DNA of 64,000 nt. It comes from a bacterium. Lineage in GTDB: Bacteria; Auribacterota; UBA3054. The DNA lies in NCBI GenBank assembly GCA_017557885.1, contig JAFYXV010000007.1, positions 1 through 64,000 on the forward strand, in the 5' to 3' direction. A program made the translations under genes and the position numbers. Shown one piece after another: positions 1-7,963 of this stretch. The notes under the pieces are model-generated. The model worked only from the letters and a program-made list of their open reading frames with translations, searched no databases and was not told the origin of the DNA. Every line of letters starts with the position of its first letter. Positions within the stretch are counted from its first letter, which is position 1.

Positions 1-1085
1 CCGGGCGATATGTCGCAGTAGCGGCCGTAGGAGAACAAGAGCCCCGCGATCGCCACGGCAAGCCAGAAGATCACGAACCACTTTTCCCTGTAGGAAGAGA
101 AGAGCAGCGACACCGCCAGCAGAGCCAGAAGAAGGATGGCGGCGCCTTCCCCCTGGGTGTTGATGGAGAAATTCTCGATGCCGCCCTGGGGCCACTTCAG
201 GGAGCGGCCGATTGCGCCGTAGTAGGGCGCCTCGGCGTCCTGGTTGCCCCAGCCGTAGATCCCCGGGAACAAAAGGGAGCTTGTTTCGCTCATGGGGAAG
301 GACCATTGGGTGGCCCAGTCCCATTTTTCCAGTTTGCTTTCCTTCGCGCTTTCAGTCACCGCGGCGTTGCTGGCGGAATCGTTGGAGATCCCCAGAACAT
401 AGAAGAAGGCGTGGGCGCCGAAGGCGCAGAAAACGATAAGGGACAAAATCGTTCCGATAAAAAGCTTCCCGAACTGCTTTTTTTCTTTTTCCTTCCATAA
501 GAGAACAAGGAACCAGAAGAAGAGGATTATAAGAAGCAGGAAGCCGATGTCGAACTGGTAGCGCAAAACGAGAGCCGACAAAAGGCCGGCCCAGACCATG
601 GCGATTATCGAGCGGAATTTTACGGCGCAGGTCAGGGCGAAGAGATCCCACATGAAGACCGCCCACATCATGAAGGTCCCGGCGTGCCCGGAAAAAACGC
701 AGGTTATGAAGTGTCCCGACAGGATAAGCGCCAAGGCTCCCACGAAGGCGGACTTGGACTTCAGGCCTATGACGCAAAGGAAGGCGTAAAGCCCCAGCCC
801 CGCCAAGAAGACGCACAGGGGAAAGAGCACGGTGTTGTAGTACTTGAAAGGGACGAAGCGCCTGATGGGCGAATATAGCTCATAGTTGGCGCTGTGGCCG
901 TTGCCGAGATAACCGTCCTCCGACCACATCACACCGCCGGGCTTGGCGGCGATCTGGGCTTTCCTTACGATCTGGTGGTAAGGGGAGTCGCTGGCGACGA
1001 CAGGGGAGAGGGGCAGCAGCACTCTGTAAAAAAGCGCCGCCGTGACCAAAAGGAGTCCGAGCAGGGAAAACAGATGGGGTCGCAT
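1..1085 (-). CDS. YfhO-like polytopic membrane protein (partial, C-terminus outside window)
   Basis: The reading frame runs open from an ATG at 1085 (MRPHLFSLLGLLLV) to the window edge, about 361 residues with no stop. It shows an N-terminal membrane anchor, an extracytoplasmic stretch containing SDSPYHQIVRKAQ, and then several hydrophobic helices (around residues 85-105, 110-155, 165-190, 205-225, 320-355). The layout of a first helix, a short loop and a long run of helices resembles the YfhO / GT-C-type family thought to transfer sugars from lipid carriers on the outer face of the inner membrane. The family call rests on topology and composition; no catalytic motif was verified. It is the last gene before a hairpin terminator that separates it from gcvT. 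Confidence 0.55.
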   Translation of the reverse strand, partial: MRPHLFSLLGLLLVTAALFYRVLLPLSPVVASDSPYHQIVRKAQIAAKPGGVMWSEDGYLGNGHSANYELYSPIRRFVPFKYYNTVLFPLCVFLAGLGLYAFLCVIGLKSKSAFVGALALILSGHFITCVFSGHAGTFMMWAVFMWDLFALTCAVKFRSIIAMVWAGLLSALVLRYQFDIGFLLLIILFFWFLVLLWKEKEKKQFGKLFIGTILSLIVFCAFGAHAFFYVLGISNDSASNAAVTESAKESKLEKWDWATQWSFPMSETSSLLFPGIYGWGNQDAEAPYYGAIGRSLKWPQGGIENFSINTQGEGAAILLLALLAVSLLFSSYREKWFVIFWLAVAIAGLLFSYGRYCDISP

Positions 1086-1105
1086 ATTTTTTTTAGGCAA
1101 AAAAA

Positions 1106-1129
1106 GAAGGCAGAGAGCACTCTGCCTTC
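1106..1129 (-). terminator. Intrinsic terminator of gcvT
   Basis: Two perfect 10-nt arms (GAAGGCAGAG and CTCTGCCTTC) enclose a 4-nt loop, with A-rich sequence on both sides. Read on the minus strand, the hairpin lies just after the gcvT stop and is followed by a T-run, as in a Rho-independent terminator. The flanking A/T runs on both sides would let it work bidirectionally. Confidence 0.8.
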
Positions 1130-1140
1130 AAAAAAGAAAG

Positions 1141-2241
1141 TTAGGCAGTTGTTTTGCGGCGGGCCGTGCCGTCCTTGTAGAAGGGCGTGGCGACGACTTC
1201 CGCTTCAAGAAGTTTGCGGCCGTTGTCGATGGCGAGCTTCGTGCCTATTTCGCAGTAATCCTTGTCAACGTAGGCGAAGGCTACGGCGTATCCGAGCGAG
1301 GGAGCCAAAGATCCGCTGGTCACGGTGCCAACGACCTTGTCGCCGCACAAAACGTTTTGCCCGTTGCGGCCGCTCTGTTTGGTGGCGAGCTGCAATCCCA
1401 CGAGTTTCCTGGGGGTGCCTTCCGCCAGCTCTTTCATGACCACGTCTTTGCCGATATAGAATTCCTTTTCCTTGGCGATGGCGAAGGTCAGGCCGCTGGC
1501 CACGGGGGACATGGTGTCGTTCATCTCATGGCCGTAGAGCGGGAGACCGCATTCCAGCCTCAGGGTGTCCCTGGCGCCCAAGCCGGCGGGCACCGGGATG
1601 CCGGTGGCCAGCAGCGCGTCCCAAACGGGTTTGCACATTTCCACGTCGATGTAGATCTCGAAGCCGTATTCGCCGGTGTAGCCCGTGCGGCTCACGATGG
1701 CTCGGCTTCCCAATACTTTCGTTTCCACGAAGGTGTAGTATTTCATCTCCTTGAGATCGTATTCGCAGATGGGCTGAAAGGCTTCCGCGGAAGCGGGGCC
1801 CTGGAGGTCTAATTTCGCCACCTGGCTGGAGGCTTCGTCGAACTTGGTGTCCGGGGAAAGATGCGCGCTGATCCACTTGGCGTCGTTCTCCCTGGTGCCG
1901 GCGTTCACCACCACCATGAATTTCTCCTCGCTGAGGCGGTAGGTGATGAGGTCGTCCTGAGTCCCGCCCTGTTCGTTCAGAAGGAATCCGTAGCGGCAGC
2001 GGCCGATGGCCAGCGTGGAGAGCTCGCAGGTGAAGAGCTTGTTAAGATCTGAGAGCGCGTTGGGGCCTGTTACGAAAAATTCGCCCATGTGGCAGATGTC
2101 AAAAAGGGCGGCTTTCGTTCTGCAGGCCGTATGCTCTTCCACGATGCTGGTGTACTGGATAGGCATGTCCCATCCGCCGAAGGGAGCCATCTTGGCGCCC
2201 ATGGCGACGTGAACGTCATACAGGGGAGTCTTGAGACACAT
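1141..2241 (-). CDS. gcvT: Aminomethyltransferase (glycine cleavage T protein)
   Basis: The 366-residue product matches the usual GcvT length. It transfers the methylene group of aminomethyl-lipoyl-H protein to tetrahydrofolate, releasing ammonia, in the cytoplasmic glycine cleavage system. Recognisable family segments are the N-terminal TPLYDVHVAMGAKMAPFGGW, the CHMGEFFVTGP segment, the folate-side GTQDDLITYRL, and SRTGYTGEYGFEIY. The C-terminal barrel has VGLQL and GTVTSGSLAPSLGYAVAF. No gcvH, gcvP or lpd lies in the window, so the other subunits must be elsewhere. It is downstream of the LysM lipoprotein on the same strand with a 38-nt gap, so the two may share a transcript. Confidence 0.95.
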   Translation of the reverse strand: MCLKTPLYDVHVAMGAKMAPFGGWDMPIQYTSIVEEHTACRTKAALFDICHMGEFFVTGPNALSDLNKLFTCELSTLAIGRCRYGFLLNEQGGTQDDLITYRLSEEKFMVVVNAGTRENDAKWISAHLSPDTKFDEASSQVAKLDLQGPASAEAFQPICEYDLKEMKYYTFVETKVLGSRAIVSRTGYTGEYGFEIYIDVEMCKPVWDALLATGIPVPAGLGARDTLRLECGLPLYGHEMNDTMSPVASGLTFAIAKEKEFYIGKDVVMKELAEGTPRKLVGLQLATKQSGRNGQNVLCGDKVVGTVTSGSLAPSLGYAVAFAYVDKDYCEIGTKLAIDNGRKLLEAEVVATPFYKDGTARRKTTA

Positions 2242-2279
2242 AGTGTTTTCCTTAAAATTTATGGTTGGTCGGTATAAGG

Positions 2280-2924
2280 TTATTTATGCGGTACGTAAAG
2301 GACATCGCCTATCTGCAGCGAACTGTTGCTGGTGCTGTTCATTTTCATGAGAGCGGAGGGGGCGATGCTGAATGTTCTGGCGATCTTGGAGAAGGTGTCC
2401 CCGGGGACTACGGTGTAGGTCGTGACGTCGGGAGCCTGGCTTATTTCGGAAGTGTCTTTCCTGAGAAGAAGGATTTTTCCGGAGGAGAGAGTGGCGCCCG
2501 CGCGAATGCCGTTCAGAAGGCAGATATCCTTTTCCTCCACGCCGTAGGCCGCCGCGACGCTTTCCGTGGTGTCGCCGCTGACGCACTTGTGAAGATAATT
2601 TTTCGTATCCACGGCGGAGCCCTTGGTGACGTTCAATCCGGCGGTGGCTGGGCGCAGCACGTCGTCATCTTCTTTCTTGTCGTTTTTGGGCGCATCCTTC
2701 TGGCCTTCAGCCACCGTAACGGTTGGCCCTTCCTTGGAGTCGGGCACGTTGATGGGTTTTTCCACCGCCGGGCTGATGGTGGTGGCGGTCAGAAGAGCGG
2801 GTTTCAGGATCGCTTCGGGCGGTTCCGTGGGAGCGGAGAGCATGACGTCCGAACTTTTGCGGCAGGCGCACAGTAACCCCAGAAGCACGACTGAGGTGAT
2901 AATAGTAATTTTAACAGCGTTCAT
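2280..2924 (-). CDS. Lipoprotein with two LysM domains
   Basis: The start is placed at 2924 (MNAVKITIITSVVLLG) because a lipoprotein signal follows directly and the longer upstream frame adds only a basic, non-signal stretch. The lipobox ends at Cys21 (LLCAC). A Pro/Lys/Asp-rich linker (about residues 22-105) leads to two LysM repeats, about 111-155 and 168-212; the second carries the typical YTVVPGDTFSKIA and QIGDVLYVP segments. LysM domains bind GlcNAc-containing glycans such as peptidoglycan, so this is probably a membrane-anchored cell-wall-binding protein; no hydrolase domain is present. A promoter whose -10 box ends 7 nt before the ATG suggests a leaderless mRNA. Confidence 0.85.
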   Translation of the reverse strand: MNAVKITIITSVVLLGLLCACRKSSDVMLSAPTEPPEAILKPALLTATTISPAVEKPINVPDSKEGPTVTVAEGQKDAPKNDKKEDDDVLRPATAGLNVTKGSAVDTKNYLHKCVSGDTTESVAAAYGVEEKDICLLNGIRAGATLSSGKILLLRKDTSEISQAPDVTTYTVVPGDTFSKIARTFSIAPSALMKMNSTSNSSLQIGDVLYVPHK

Positions 2925-2931
2925 ATTAAAT

Positions 2932-2961
2932 ATTTTAGCAAAAAGCCGGCGCCCCGCGCAA
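2932..2961 (-). promoter_or_regulatory. Promoter of LysM lipoprotein gene (leaderless type)
   Basis: On the minus strand TTGCGC (2961-2956), an 18-nt spacer and TAAAAT (2937-2932) precede the ATG at 2924. Transcription would start at about 2926-2924, leaving little or no 5' leader. No Shine-Dalgarno sequence fits. Confidence 0.5.
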
Positions 2962-2996
2962 ATTGCCCGCCGCAAAGGAGTAATTACTTTGCGCCC

Positions 2997-3025
2997 TTGC
3001 CCGGAAAGGCTGGTTTTTATAAAAT
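2997..3025 (+). promoter_or_regulatory. Promoter of the polyferredoxin/AKR operon (leaderless type)
   Basis: TTGCCC (2997-3002), a 17-nt spacer and TAAAAT (3020-3025) place the transcription start at about 3031-3032, exactly where the GTG start codon lies. It is divergent from the LysM promoter 36 bp away, so both could share regulation. Confidence 0.5.
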
Positions 3026-3031
3026 AAAGAT

Positions 3032-4387
3032 GTGAAGACTAACGCTTTTTATTCGCTGCTGAGGGGGGCGCGTCTCCTTCTTTCCGCCCTGACGGTCATC
3101 CTTGGGACGGCGGTCTTTTTAAGTTCCGCCAAATTCCTGCAGGATCTTCCGATGTGCCAGCTGGGGCCGGCTGTTCTCCGGGCGTTTTTTTCCTTCGGGC
3201 TGAGCGCTCTTGCGGTAGTCCTCACCATAGCGCTTCTGACGCTTCTCTTCGGCCGCCTTTTCTGTTCCTTCATGTGCCCCCTGGGCTCCGCCCTAAGTTT
3301 CATCGCGCTCTTTTCCAAAAAGGGAAAGAAAAAGATCTATCCCTTTATCGGCGGCCTTATTCTTGGGGCATTTCTAGGCTTTTTGGCTTTCGGACTGGCC
3401 TTCGTTTTTCGCCTGCTCGATCCCTATTCGCTCTTCGGTCGCTCGCTGACTTCGCCTCTTTGGTTCGGCATTGTTTTCCTTGCCGTTATTTTTATCGTCA
3501 CATTTCTATTTGGGAGGCTCTTCTGCACCAGCATATGCCCAGTGGGATTACTTCTCAGCCTAACCGCCAGAAGATCGGCTTTCGGCCTTGCGATCCCTGA
3601 CGAATGCGTGCATTGCGGCAAATGCGAGAGAGCCTGCCCGACCGGCTGCATTGACCAAAAGCAAAGCAAAGTTAACAACGCATACTGCGTTATGTGCCTG
3701 GACTGCCTGACGGTCTGCCCAAAGACCGGACCGACTTTTTCTTTCCTTTGGAAAAAGCCAGAAAAAGAAAAAGCGCCGGATATGGAGCGCAGACAATTTC
3801 TTATTTCCCTTTCCGTGGGCGCCGCGGCGGGATTGGCGGGCGGCGGCCTTTCAAAAATATTCCTGAAAAAAAGCTTGAAAGCTCCTGAGGAAAAAGAATT
3901 GCCTGTAAGGCCGCCCGGCGCCATAGAGGAAAACTCTTTCCTCGCCAAATGCACCGCCTGCGGCCTGTGCGTCTCCAAATGTCCTCAGAAAGTCATAAGC
4001 CTAGGCCCGGCCGGTTTCGGCTCTCCCCGCCTAGATTTCAGCAAAGGCGCCTGCTCCCTTGACTGCGCCCTTTGTTCCTCGATCTGCCCGACTGGCGCGC
4101 TGAGAAAGATCGACCCGGAGAGAAAGAAGTCTTTCGTCATAGGCAAGGCCAATTTCAACGCCAAGAAATGCATCGTCTTCCAAAGCGAGGGAGCCTGCGG
4201 CCGTTGTGCCAAAGTCTGCCCGACCTCAGCCATAACCTTAAGAGCCAACGGCACGCCGAAACTGGAACCTGAAATGTGCCTCGGCTGCGGCAAATGCCAG
4301 AACGTCTGTCCCACCGGCGCCATGCACGTGGCCGGCGTTAAGATACAATATTACCTGGAAGACCTGAACCAAGGAGCCTCATTATGA
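3032..4387 (+). CDS. NapH/CcoG-like membrane polyferredoxin with internal Tat-like segment
   Basis: The 451-residue protein starts at GTG; an ATG two bases earlier runs straight into a stop. Residues 1-180 hold about five membrane helices with two GRLFC-x3-CP motifs (residues 74-82 and 161-170), typical of the NapH/NosR/CcoG family that passes electrons between membrane quinones and exported redox partners. A cytoplasmic-type dicluster ferredoxin follows (CVHCGKCERACP, CVMCLDCLTVCP). At residue 251 MERRQFLISLSVGAAAGLAG resembles a Tat signal, and behind it come further clusters (CTACGLCVSKCP, CSLDCALCSSICP, CGRCAKVCP, CLGCGKCQNVCP). The protein therefore looks like a NapH-type and a NapG-type protein fused in one chain. 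It overlaps the next gene by 4 nt, which implies coupled translation and joint function with the two exported reductases. Confidence 0.85.
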   Translation: MKTNAFYSLLRGARLLLSALTVILGTAVFLSSAKFLQDLPMCQLGPAVLRAFFSFGLSALAVVLTIALLTLLFGRLFCSFMCPLGSALSFIALFSKKGKKKIYPFIGGLILGAFLGFLAFGLAFVFRLLDPYSLFGRSLTSPLWFGIVFLAVIFIVTFLFGRLFCTSICPVGLLLSLTARRSAFGLAIPDECVHCGKCERACPTGCIDQKQSKVNNAYCVMCLDCLTVCPKTGPTFSFLWKKPEKEKAPDMERRQFLISLSVGAAAGLAGGGLSKIFLKKSLKAPEEKELPVRPPGAIEENSFLAKCTACGLCVSKCPQKVISLGPAGFGSPRLDFSKGACSLDCALCSSICPTGALRKIDPERKKSFVIGKANFNAKKCIVFQSEGACGRCAKVCPTSAITLRANGTPKLEPEMCLGCGKCQNVCPTGAMHVAGVKIQYYLEDLNQGASL

Positions 4388-5610
4388 ACAGACGCGAATT
4401 CCTGAAGACCGCCGCTGCCATCGCGGCGCTCACCGCCCTGGGCGGCTGCAAGAAGGAAGCCACAGTCTCCTCCAAAAAGCAGGGGACAATGACCTATCGG
4501 GAATTTCCCGGAATAGGCGCCAAGATATCGCTCCTTGGCTACGGTCTCATGCGCATGCCGAAAACGGGCCAAGGCCCGGAGATCGACAAAGAGAAAGGTT
4601 TCGCCCTTATCGACAAAGCCCTTAAAGGCGGCATAAACTATTTCGACACCGCCTGGTTCTACCACGACGGTCTCTCTGAAGTTTTTGCCGGCGAAGCGCT
4701 CTCGCGTTATCCGAGAGAAAGCTATAACCTTGCCAGCAAGCTTCCCATGCGTTTACTTGAAAGCGGCGAGCAGGCGGAAGAGATCTTCAATAAGCAGTTG
4801 GAGAAATGCAAAGTCGATTACTTCGACTTCTATCTTCTGCACAACCTGAACGGTCCGCTGTGGGAAAAGACGCTTGCGAACGGCGCGGTGGATTTCGCCA
4901 TGACTTTGAAGGGCAAAGGCAAGATAAAACGCCTGGGCTTCAGTTTTCACGGAGACAACAAGGATTTTCCGAAGATCCTGGACTACACCAAGTGGGACTT
5001 CGTCCAGATCCAGGCCAACTATTTCGACTGGGATAATTTCTCCAAAGAGCAGTATGAGGAGGCGACCAAAAGAGGCATCCCGGTGGTCGTCATGGAACCT
5101 CTGAGAGGAGGGGAATTAGCCAACAACTTGAGGCCCGCCGCCGTGGAAGTCTTGGAAGAAGCCAAGCCCGGCTCCACCCCGGCCCAGTGGGCCTTCAGGT
5201 TCATCGCCTCGAAGCCTAACGTCCTGACGGTCCTCTCCGGCATGACGAAGATGGAGCACCTTGAGGAGAACCTCGCGACCTTCTCGCCCTTCGAGCCCAT
5301 AACGCCGGAGGAGGAGCAAGTCTTGGCGAAAGCTCTCCAAATCTACAAGGAGGACGGCAAGGTGCCCTGCACCGGCTGCCGCTACTGCACGCCCTGCCCG
5401 GCGGGCGTCGCCATTCCCGACATCTTCAAACTCTACAACGAGTACAGGACGAAGATGAGGAAGAGGGACGCCGTAAGAGAATATGAAAACCTGGGCAAGG
5501 ACGCCATGGCCACGGCCTGCGTGGAATGCGGCGCCTGTTTGAAAAAATGTCCCCAGAGCATCGACATTCCCAAGGAACTCAAACGCATTCATAAAGAACT
5601 GAAAGGATAA
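4384..5610 (+). CDS. Tat-exported lipoprotein aldo/keto reductase with ferredoxin tail (copy 1)
   Basis: The N-terminus MNRREFLKTAAAIAAL plus lipobox ALGGC (Cys22) is a twin-arginine lipoprotein signal. Residues 40-320 form an aldo/keto reductase barrel with the full catalytic tetrad: Asp88 (NYFDTAW), Tyr93, Lys119 (ASKLP) and His153 (FDFYLLHNL). The C-terminus carries two cysteine clusters, CTGCRYCTPCP (residue 329) and CVECGACLKKCP (residue 379), which should hold two [4Fe-4S] centres. AKRs with this tail are widespread in anaerobes, but their substrates are mostly unknown and usual AKRs use cytosolic NADPH. Export would require an electron source other than NADPH, and the membrane polyferredoxin encoded just upstream (4-nt overlap) is the obvious candidate; that link is inference. 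Confidence 0.85.
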   Translation: MNRREFLKTAAAIAALTALGGCKKEATVSSKKQGTMTYREFPGIGAKISLLGYGLMRMPKTGQGPEIDKEKGFALIDKALKGGINYFDTAWFYHDGLSEVFAGEALSRYPRESYNLASKLPMRLLESGEQAEEIFNKQLEKCKVDYFDFYLLHNLNGPLWEKTLANGAVDFAMTLKGKGKIKRLGFSFHGDNKDFPKILDYTKWDFVQIQANYFDWDNFSKEQYEEATKRGIPVVVMEPLRGGELANNLRPAAVEVLEEAKPGSTPAQWAFRFIASKPNVLTVLSGMTKMEHLEENLATFSPFEPITPEEEQVLAKALQIYKEDGKVPCTGCRYCTPCPAGVAIPDIFKLYNEYRTKMRKRDAVREYENLGKDAMATACVECGACLKKCPQSIDIPKELKRIHKELKG

Positions 5611-5613
5611 AAC

Positions 5614-6864
5614 ATGAACAGAAGAGATTTCATCAAAGGCTCCCTGGCCATCGCCGCTCTGGCGGCCCTGGGCGGCTGCAAAGAAGGAAAGGAAAACACC
5701 GACGTGAAAGCAGGCAGCAACGAGAAAAAACAAGGCGAAATGACGAAACGCAAACTGGGCAGCATCGCCCAAGGCGTTTCCCTTTTGGGCTACGGCTTAA
5801 TGAGGCTTCCCCTTAAGGACCGCAGGAACCAGGCGGAAATTGACAAGGAAAAAGCCCAGGAGCTTATCGACAGAGCCATGGCGGGCGGCGTCAACTACTA
5901 CGACACCGCCTGGGTCTATCACCAGGGCATGTCGGAACGCTTCGCCGGAGAAGCGTTGAAAAAATACCCCAGGGAATCCTACAACCTGGCTGACAAGATG
6001 CCGGTCTGGGAAGTCAAAAGCTTGGACGACGCCAAGAGGATCTTCCAGGAACAGCTGGATCGCTGCCAGGCGGAATATTTCGATTTCTACCTCCTCCATT
6101 CTTTGAACGGCGGCGCCTGGCCGAACGTCAGGGACCTGGGCGCTCTGGAATACGCCCGCCAGATGAAGAAGGAAGGCAAGGTGAAATATCTGGGCTTCTC
6201 CTTTCACGGCGACAACAAAGATCTGGCCGTCATAGCCGACGAGGGCGGCTGGGACTTCGCCCAGATCCAGCTTAACTACTTCGACTGGGACGACTATTCC
6301 AGAGAGCAGTACGAGATCCTGACCAGCCACAACATTCCCGTCATCGTCATGGAGCCCCTCAAAGGCGGCGAACTCGCCAACCTTCAGCCCAAGACGCTCC
6401 AAATGCTGACCAACGCCAGGCCCGGGACTACCGGCGCACAGTGGGCCTTCGAATTCATCGCCTCGCTGCCCAACGTGCTCACCATTCTCTCCGGCATGAC
6501 CTATATGGAGCATGTGGAAGAAAACCTCAAGACTTTCTCTCCCATAGAGCCCCTTGGCGACGAAGGCAAAGAGCTCCTCGCCAAGGTCAAGGAATTCATG
6601 AAGGAAGAGGGGAAGATCCCCTGCACCACCTGCCGCTACTGCACGCCCTGCCCGGTCGGCGTAGCCATTCCCGACATCTTCAAGATGTACAACAACTACC
6701 GCGCGTCTCTCATTAAGTGGATGTCCCAGCGGGAATATTTCCAGCTCGCGAAGGAATCCCGCGCCGACGCCTGTGTGGAATGCGGCGCCTGCCTGAAAAA
6801 GTGCCCGCAGAAGATCAACATCCCGGAAGAATTGAAGCGCGTGCACAAAGAGTTCACCAGCTAG
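5614..6864 (+). CDS. Tat-exported lipoprotein aldo/keto reductase with ferredoxin tail (copy 2)
   Basis: This is a tandem paralogue of the preceding gene, separated by 3 nt. The signal is MNRRDFIKGSLAIAALAALGGC with lipobox Cys22, followed by a Lys/Glu-rich linker about eight residues longer than in copy 1. The catalytic tetrad is complete: Asp97, Tyr102, Lys128 and His162. The ferredoxin tail has CTTCRYCTPCP (residue 337) and CVECGACLKKCP (residue 387); the third residue of the first cluster is Thr where copy 1 has Gly. The two copies differ throughout the barrel, so the duplication is not recent and each may act on its own substrate or form a heterodimer. It is the last gene of the operon and is followed by a terminator. 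Confidence 0.85.
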   Translation: MNRRDFIKGSLAIAALAALGGCKEGKENTDVKAGSNEKKQGEMTKRKLGSIAQGVSLLGYGLMRLPLKDRRNQAEIDKEKAQELIDRAMAGGVNYYDTAWVYHQGMSERFAGEALKKYPRESYNLADKMPVWEVKSLDDAKRIFQEQLDRCQAEYFDFYLLHSLNGGAWPNVRDLGALEYARQMKKEGKVKYLGFSFHGDNKDLAVIADEGGWDFAQIQLNYFDWDDYSREQYEILTSHNIPVIVMEPLKGGELANLQPKTLQMLTNARPGTTGAQWAFEFIASLPNVLTILSGMTYMEHVEENLKTFSPIEPLGDEGKELLAKVKEFMKEEGKIPCTTCRYCTPCPVGVAIPDIFKMYNNYRASLIKWMSQREYFQLAKESRADACVECGACLKKCPQKINIPEELKRVHKEFTS

Positions 6865-6893
6865 AAAAAACCGAACCAAAACCCAAAATAAAA

Positions 6894-6918
6894 GAGAGGC
6901 GAAAAGCCTCCCTTTTTT
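6894..6918 (+). terminator. Terminator of the polyferredoxin/AKR operon
   Basis: GAGGC (6896-6900) and GCCTC (6906-6910) form a short GC-rich stem around GAAAA, followed by CC and seven Ts. It lies 32 nt after the last AKR stop codon. Confidence 0.75.
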
Positions 6919-6921
6919 TAC

Positions 6922-6943
6922 GTACTATCAAGAAGGATAGTAC
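6922..6943. repeat. 8-bp inverted repeat at left edge of the accessory island
   Basis: GTACTATC and GATAGTAC form perfect arms around a 6-nt spacer. It lies directly after the operon terminator, where base composition falls sharply. Its role is unknown. Confidence 0.5.
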
Positions 6944-7037
6944 ATAAAAATAGATTTTGAAACTGGTGAACTTTTAAAGAAAACAAGTGGCAGCACGCTT
7001 TTTTCACTTAAAAACTTTATTGCCAATTATTTCCGCC

Positions 7038-7068
7038 AACTTTTTCCAACCAGCGGTTGGAAAAAGTT
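7038..7068. repeat. 14-bp perfect inverted repeat
   Basis: The arms AACTTTTTCCAACC (7038-7051) and GGTTGGAAAAAGTT (7055-7068) are perfect around a 3-nt loop. The right arm plus its flank (TGGAAAAAGTTTGC) resembles the TGGAAAAAGTTGCGC stretch in a hairpin at 10196-10237, on the other side of the decayed genes. No T-run follows, so a simple terminator is unlikely. Confidence 0.7.
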
Positions 7069-7074
7069 TGCTAA

Positions 7075-7959
7075 AACTGTTGCCATTTAGCACAATTTGT
7101 TTCGCAAGCAAATGAAATCCCGCGTTCTATTACTTTTTGTAGAACGAGAGCTTTTATCTTTATCAACGGCTTTTATTATCTGCGTGGAGCCATAGCGCGC
7201 TTGCACTCTGCGGTGTTGAGTTATGCGCGTGATTTCATGATTGAGCGCGGTTTTGAGTACTTTGTACCGCCTTTCATGATCCGCGGGCAAGTCGTGAACG
7301 GCGTGATGAGTTTTGCCGAAAAAGACACGATGATGTACAAAATTGAAGGTGAGGACCTGTATTTAATCGGCACCAGCGAACATTCCATGATCGGGCGCTT
7401 TATTGACCAGATTATTCCGGCGCAAGAGCTCCCCTATTGCCTGACGAGTTATTCTCCGTGTTTCAGAAAGGAAAAAGGCGCGCACGGACTGGAAGAACGC
7501 GGTGTATATCGCATTCATCAGTTTGAAAAGCAAGAAATGATTGTCGTTTGCAAGCCGGAAGAAAGCAAGCAGTGGTACGACAAGATGTGGCAGAACACGG
7601 TGGACTTTTTCAGATCCTTGGACATTCCCGTGCGCACGCTGGAGTGCTGTTCGGGCGATTTAGCGGATTTAAAGGTGAAATCCTGTGATGTAGAGGCCTG
7701 GTCGCCGCGTCAAAAGAAGTATTTTGAAGTGGGCTCGTGTTCCAACATGGGTGACGCACAGGCGCGCCGGCTGAAAATTCGCGTAGACGACAAGGGCAAA
7801 AAGTACTTCCCGCACACGCTGAACAACACGGTGGTAGCGACACCGCGCATGCTGATAGCGTTTATAGAGAACAATTTACAGGAAGACGGGCGCATTCTCA
7901 TCCCGAAAGCCCTTCAGCCGTATATGGGCGGACAGACGGAAATCGGACCGAAAAAGTGA
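7075..7959 (+). pseudogene. Seryl-tRNA synthetase, N-terminally truncated
   Basis: The frame is open from 7075 to 7959 but has no plausible start; the synthetase-like sequence begins at about 7141 (RTRAFIFINGFYYLRGAIARLHSAV). What remains is the class II catalytic core: motif 2 in SPCFRKEKGAHGLEERGVYR with IHQFEKQEM, the ATP/serine pocket region DVEAWSPRQKKYFEVGSCSN, and motif 3 near LNNTVVATPRMLIAFIENN. Intact SerRS is about 420-460 residues; the N-terminal coiled-coil arm that grips the long variable arm of tRNA-Ser is missing. Sequence upstream of 7075 has stops and an inverted repeat. Codon use is more AT-rich than in neighbouring genes, suggesting transfer. It is most likely a dead fragment and not the cell's own serS; a catalytic-core-only paralogue cannot be excluded. 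Confidence 0.8.
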
Positions 7960-7963
7960 TGCG

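Noticed and set aside
7201-7959. Complete seryl-tRNA synthetase starting at TTG 7201
   Set aside because: Synthetase sequence continues upstream of 7201 in frame, and the N-terminal arm is absent.
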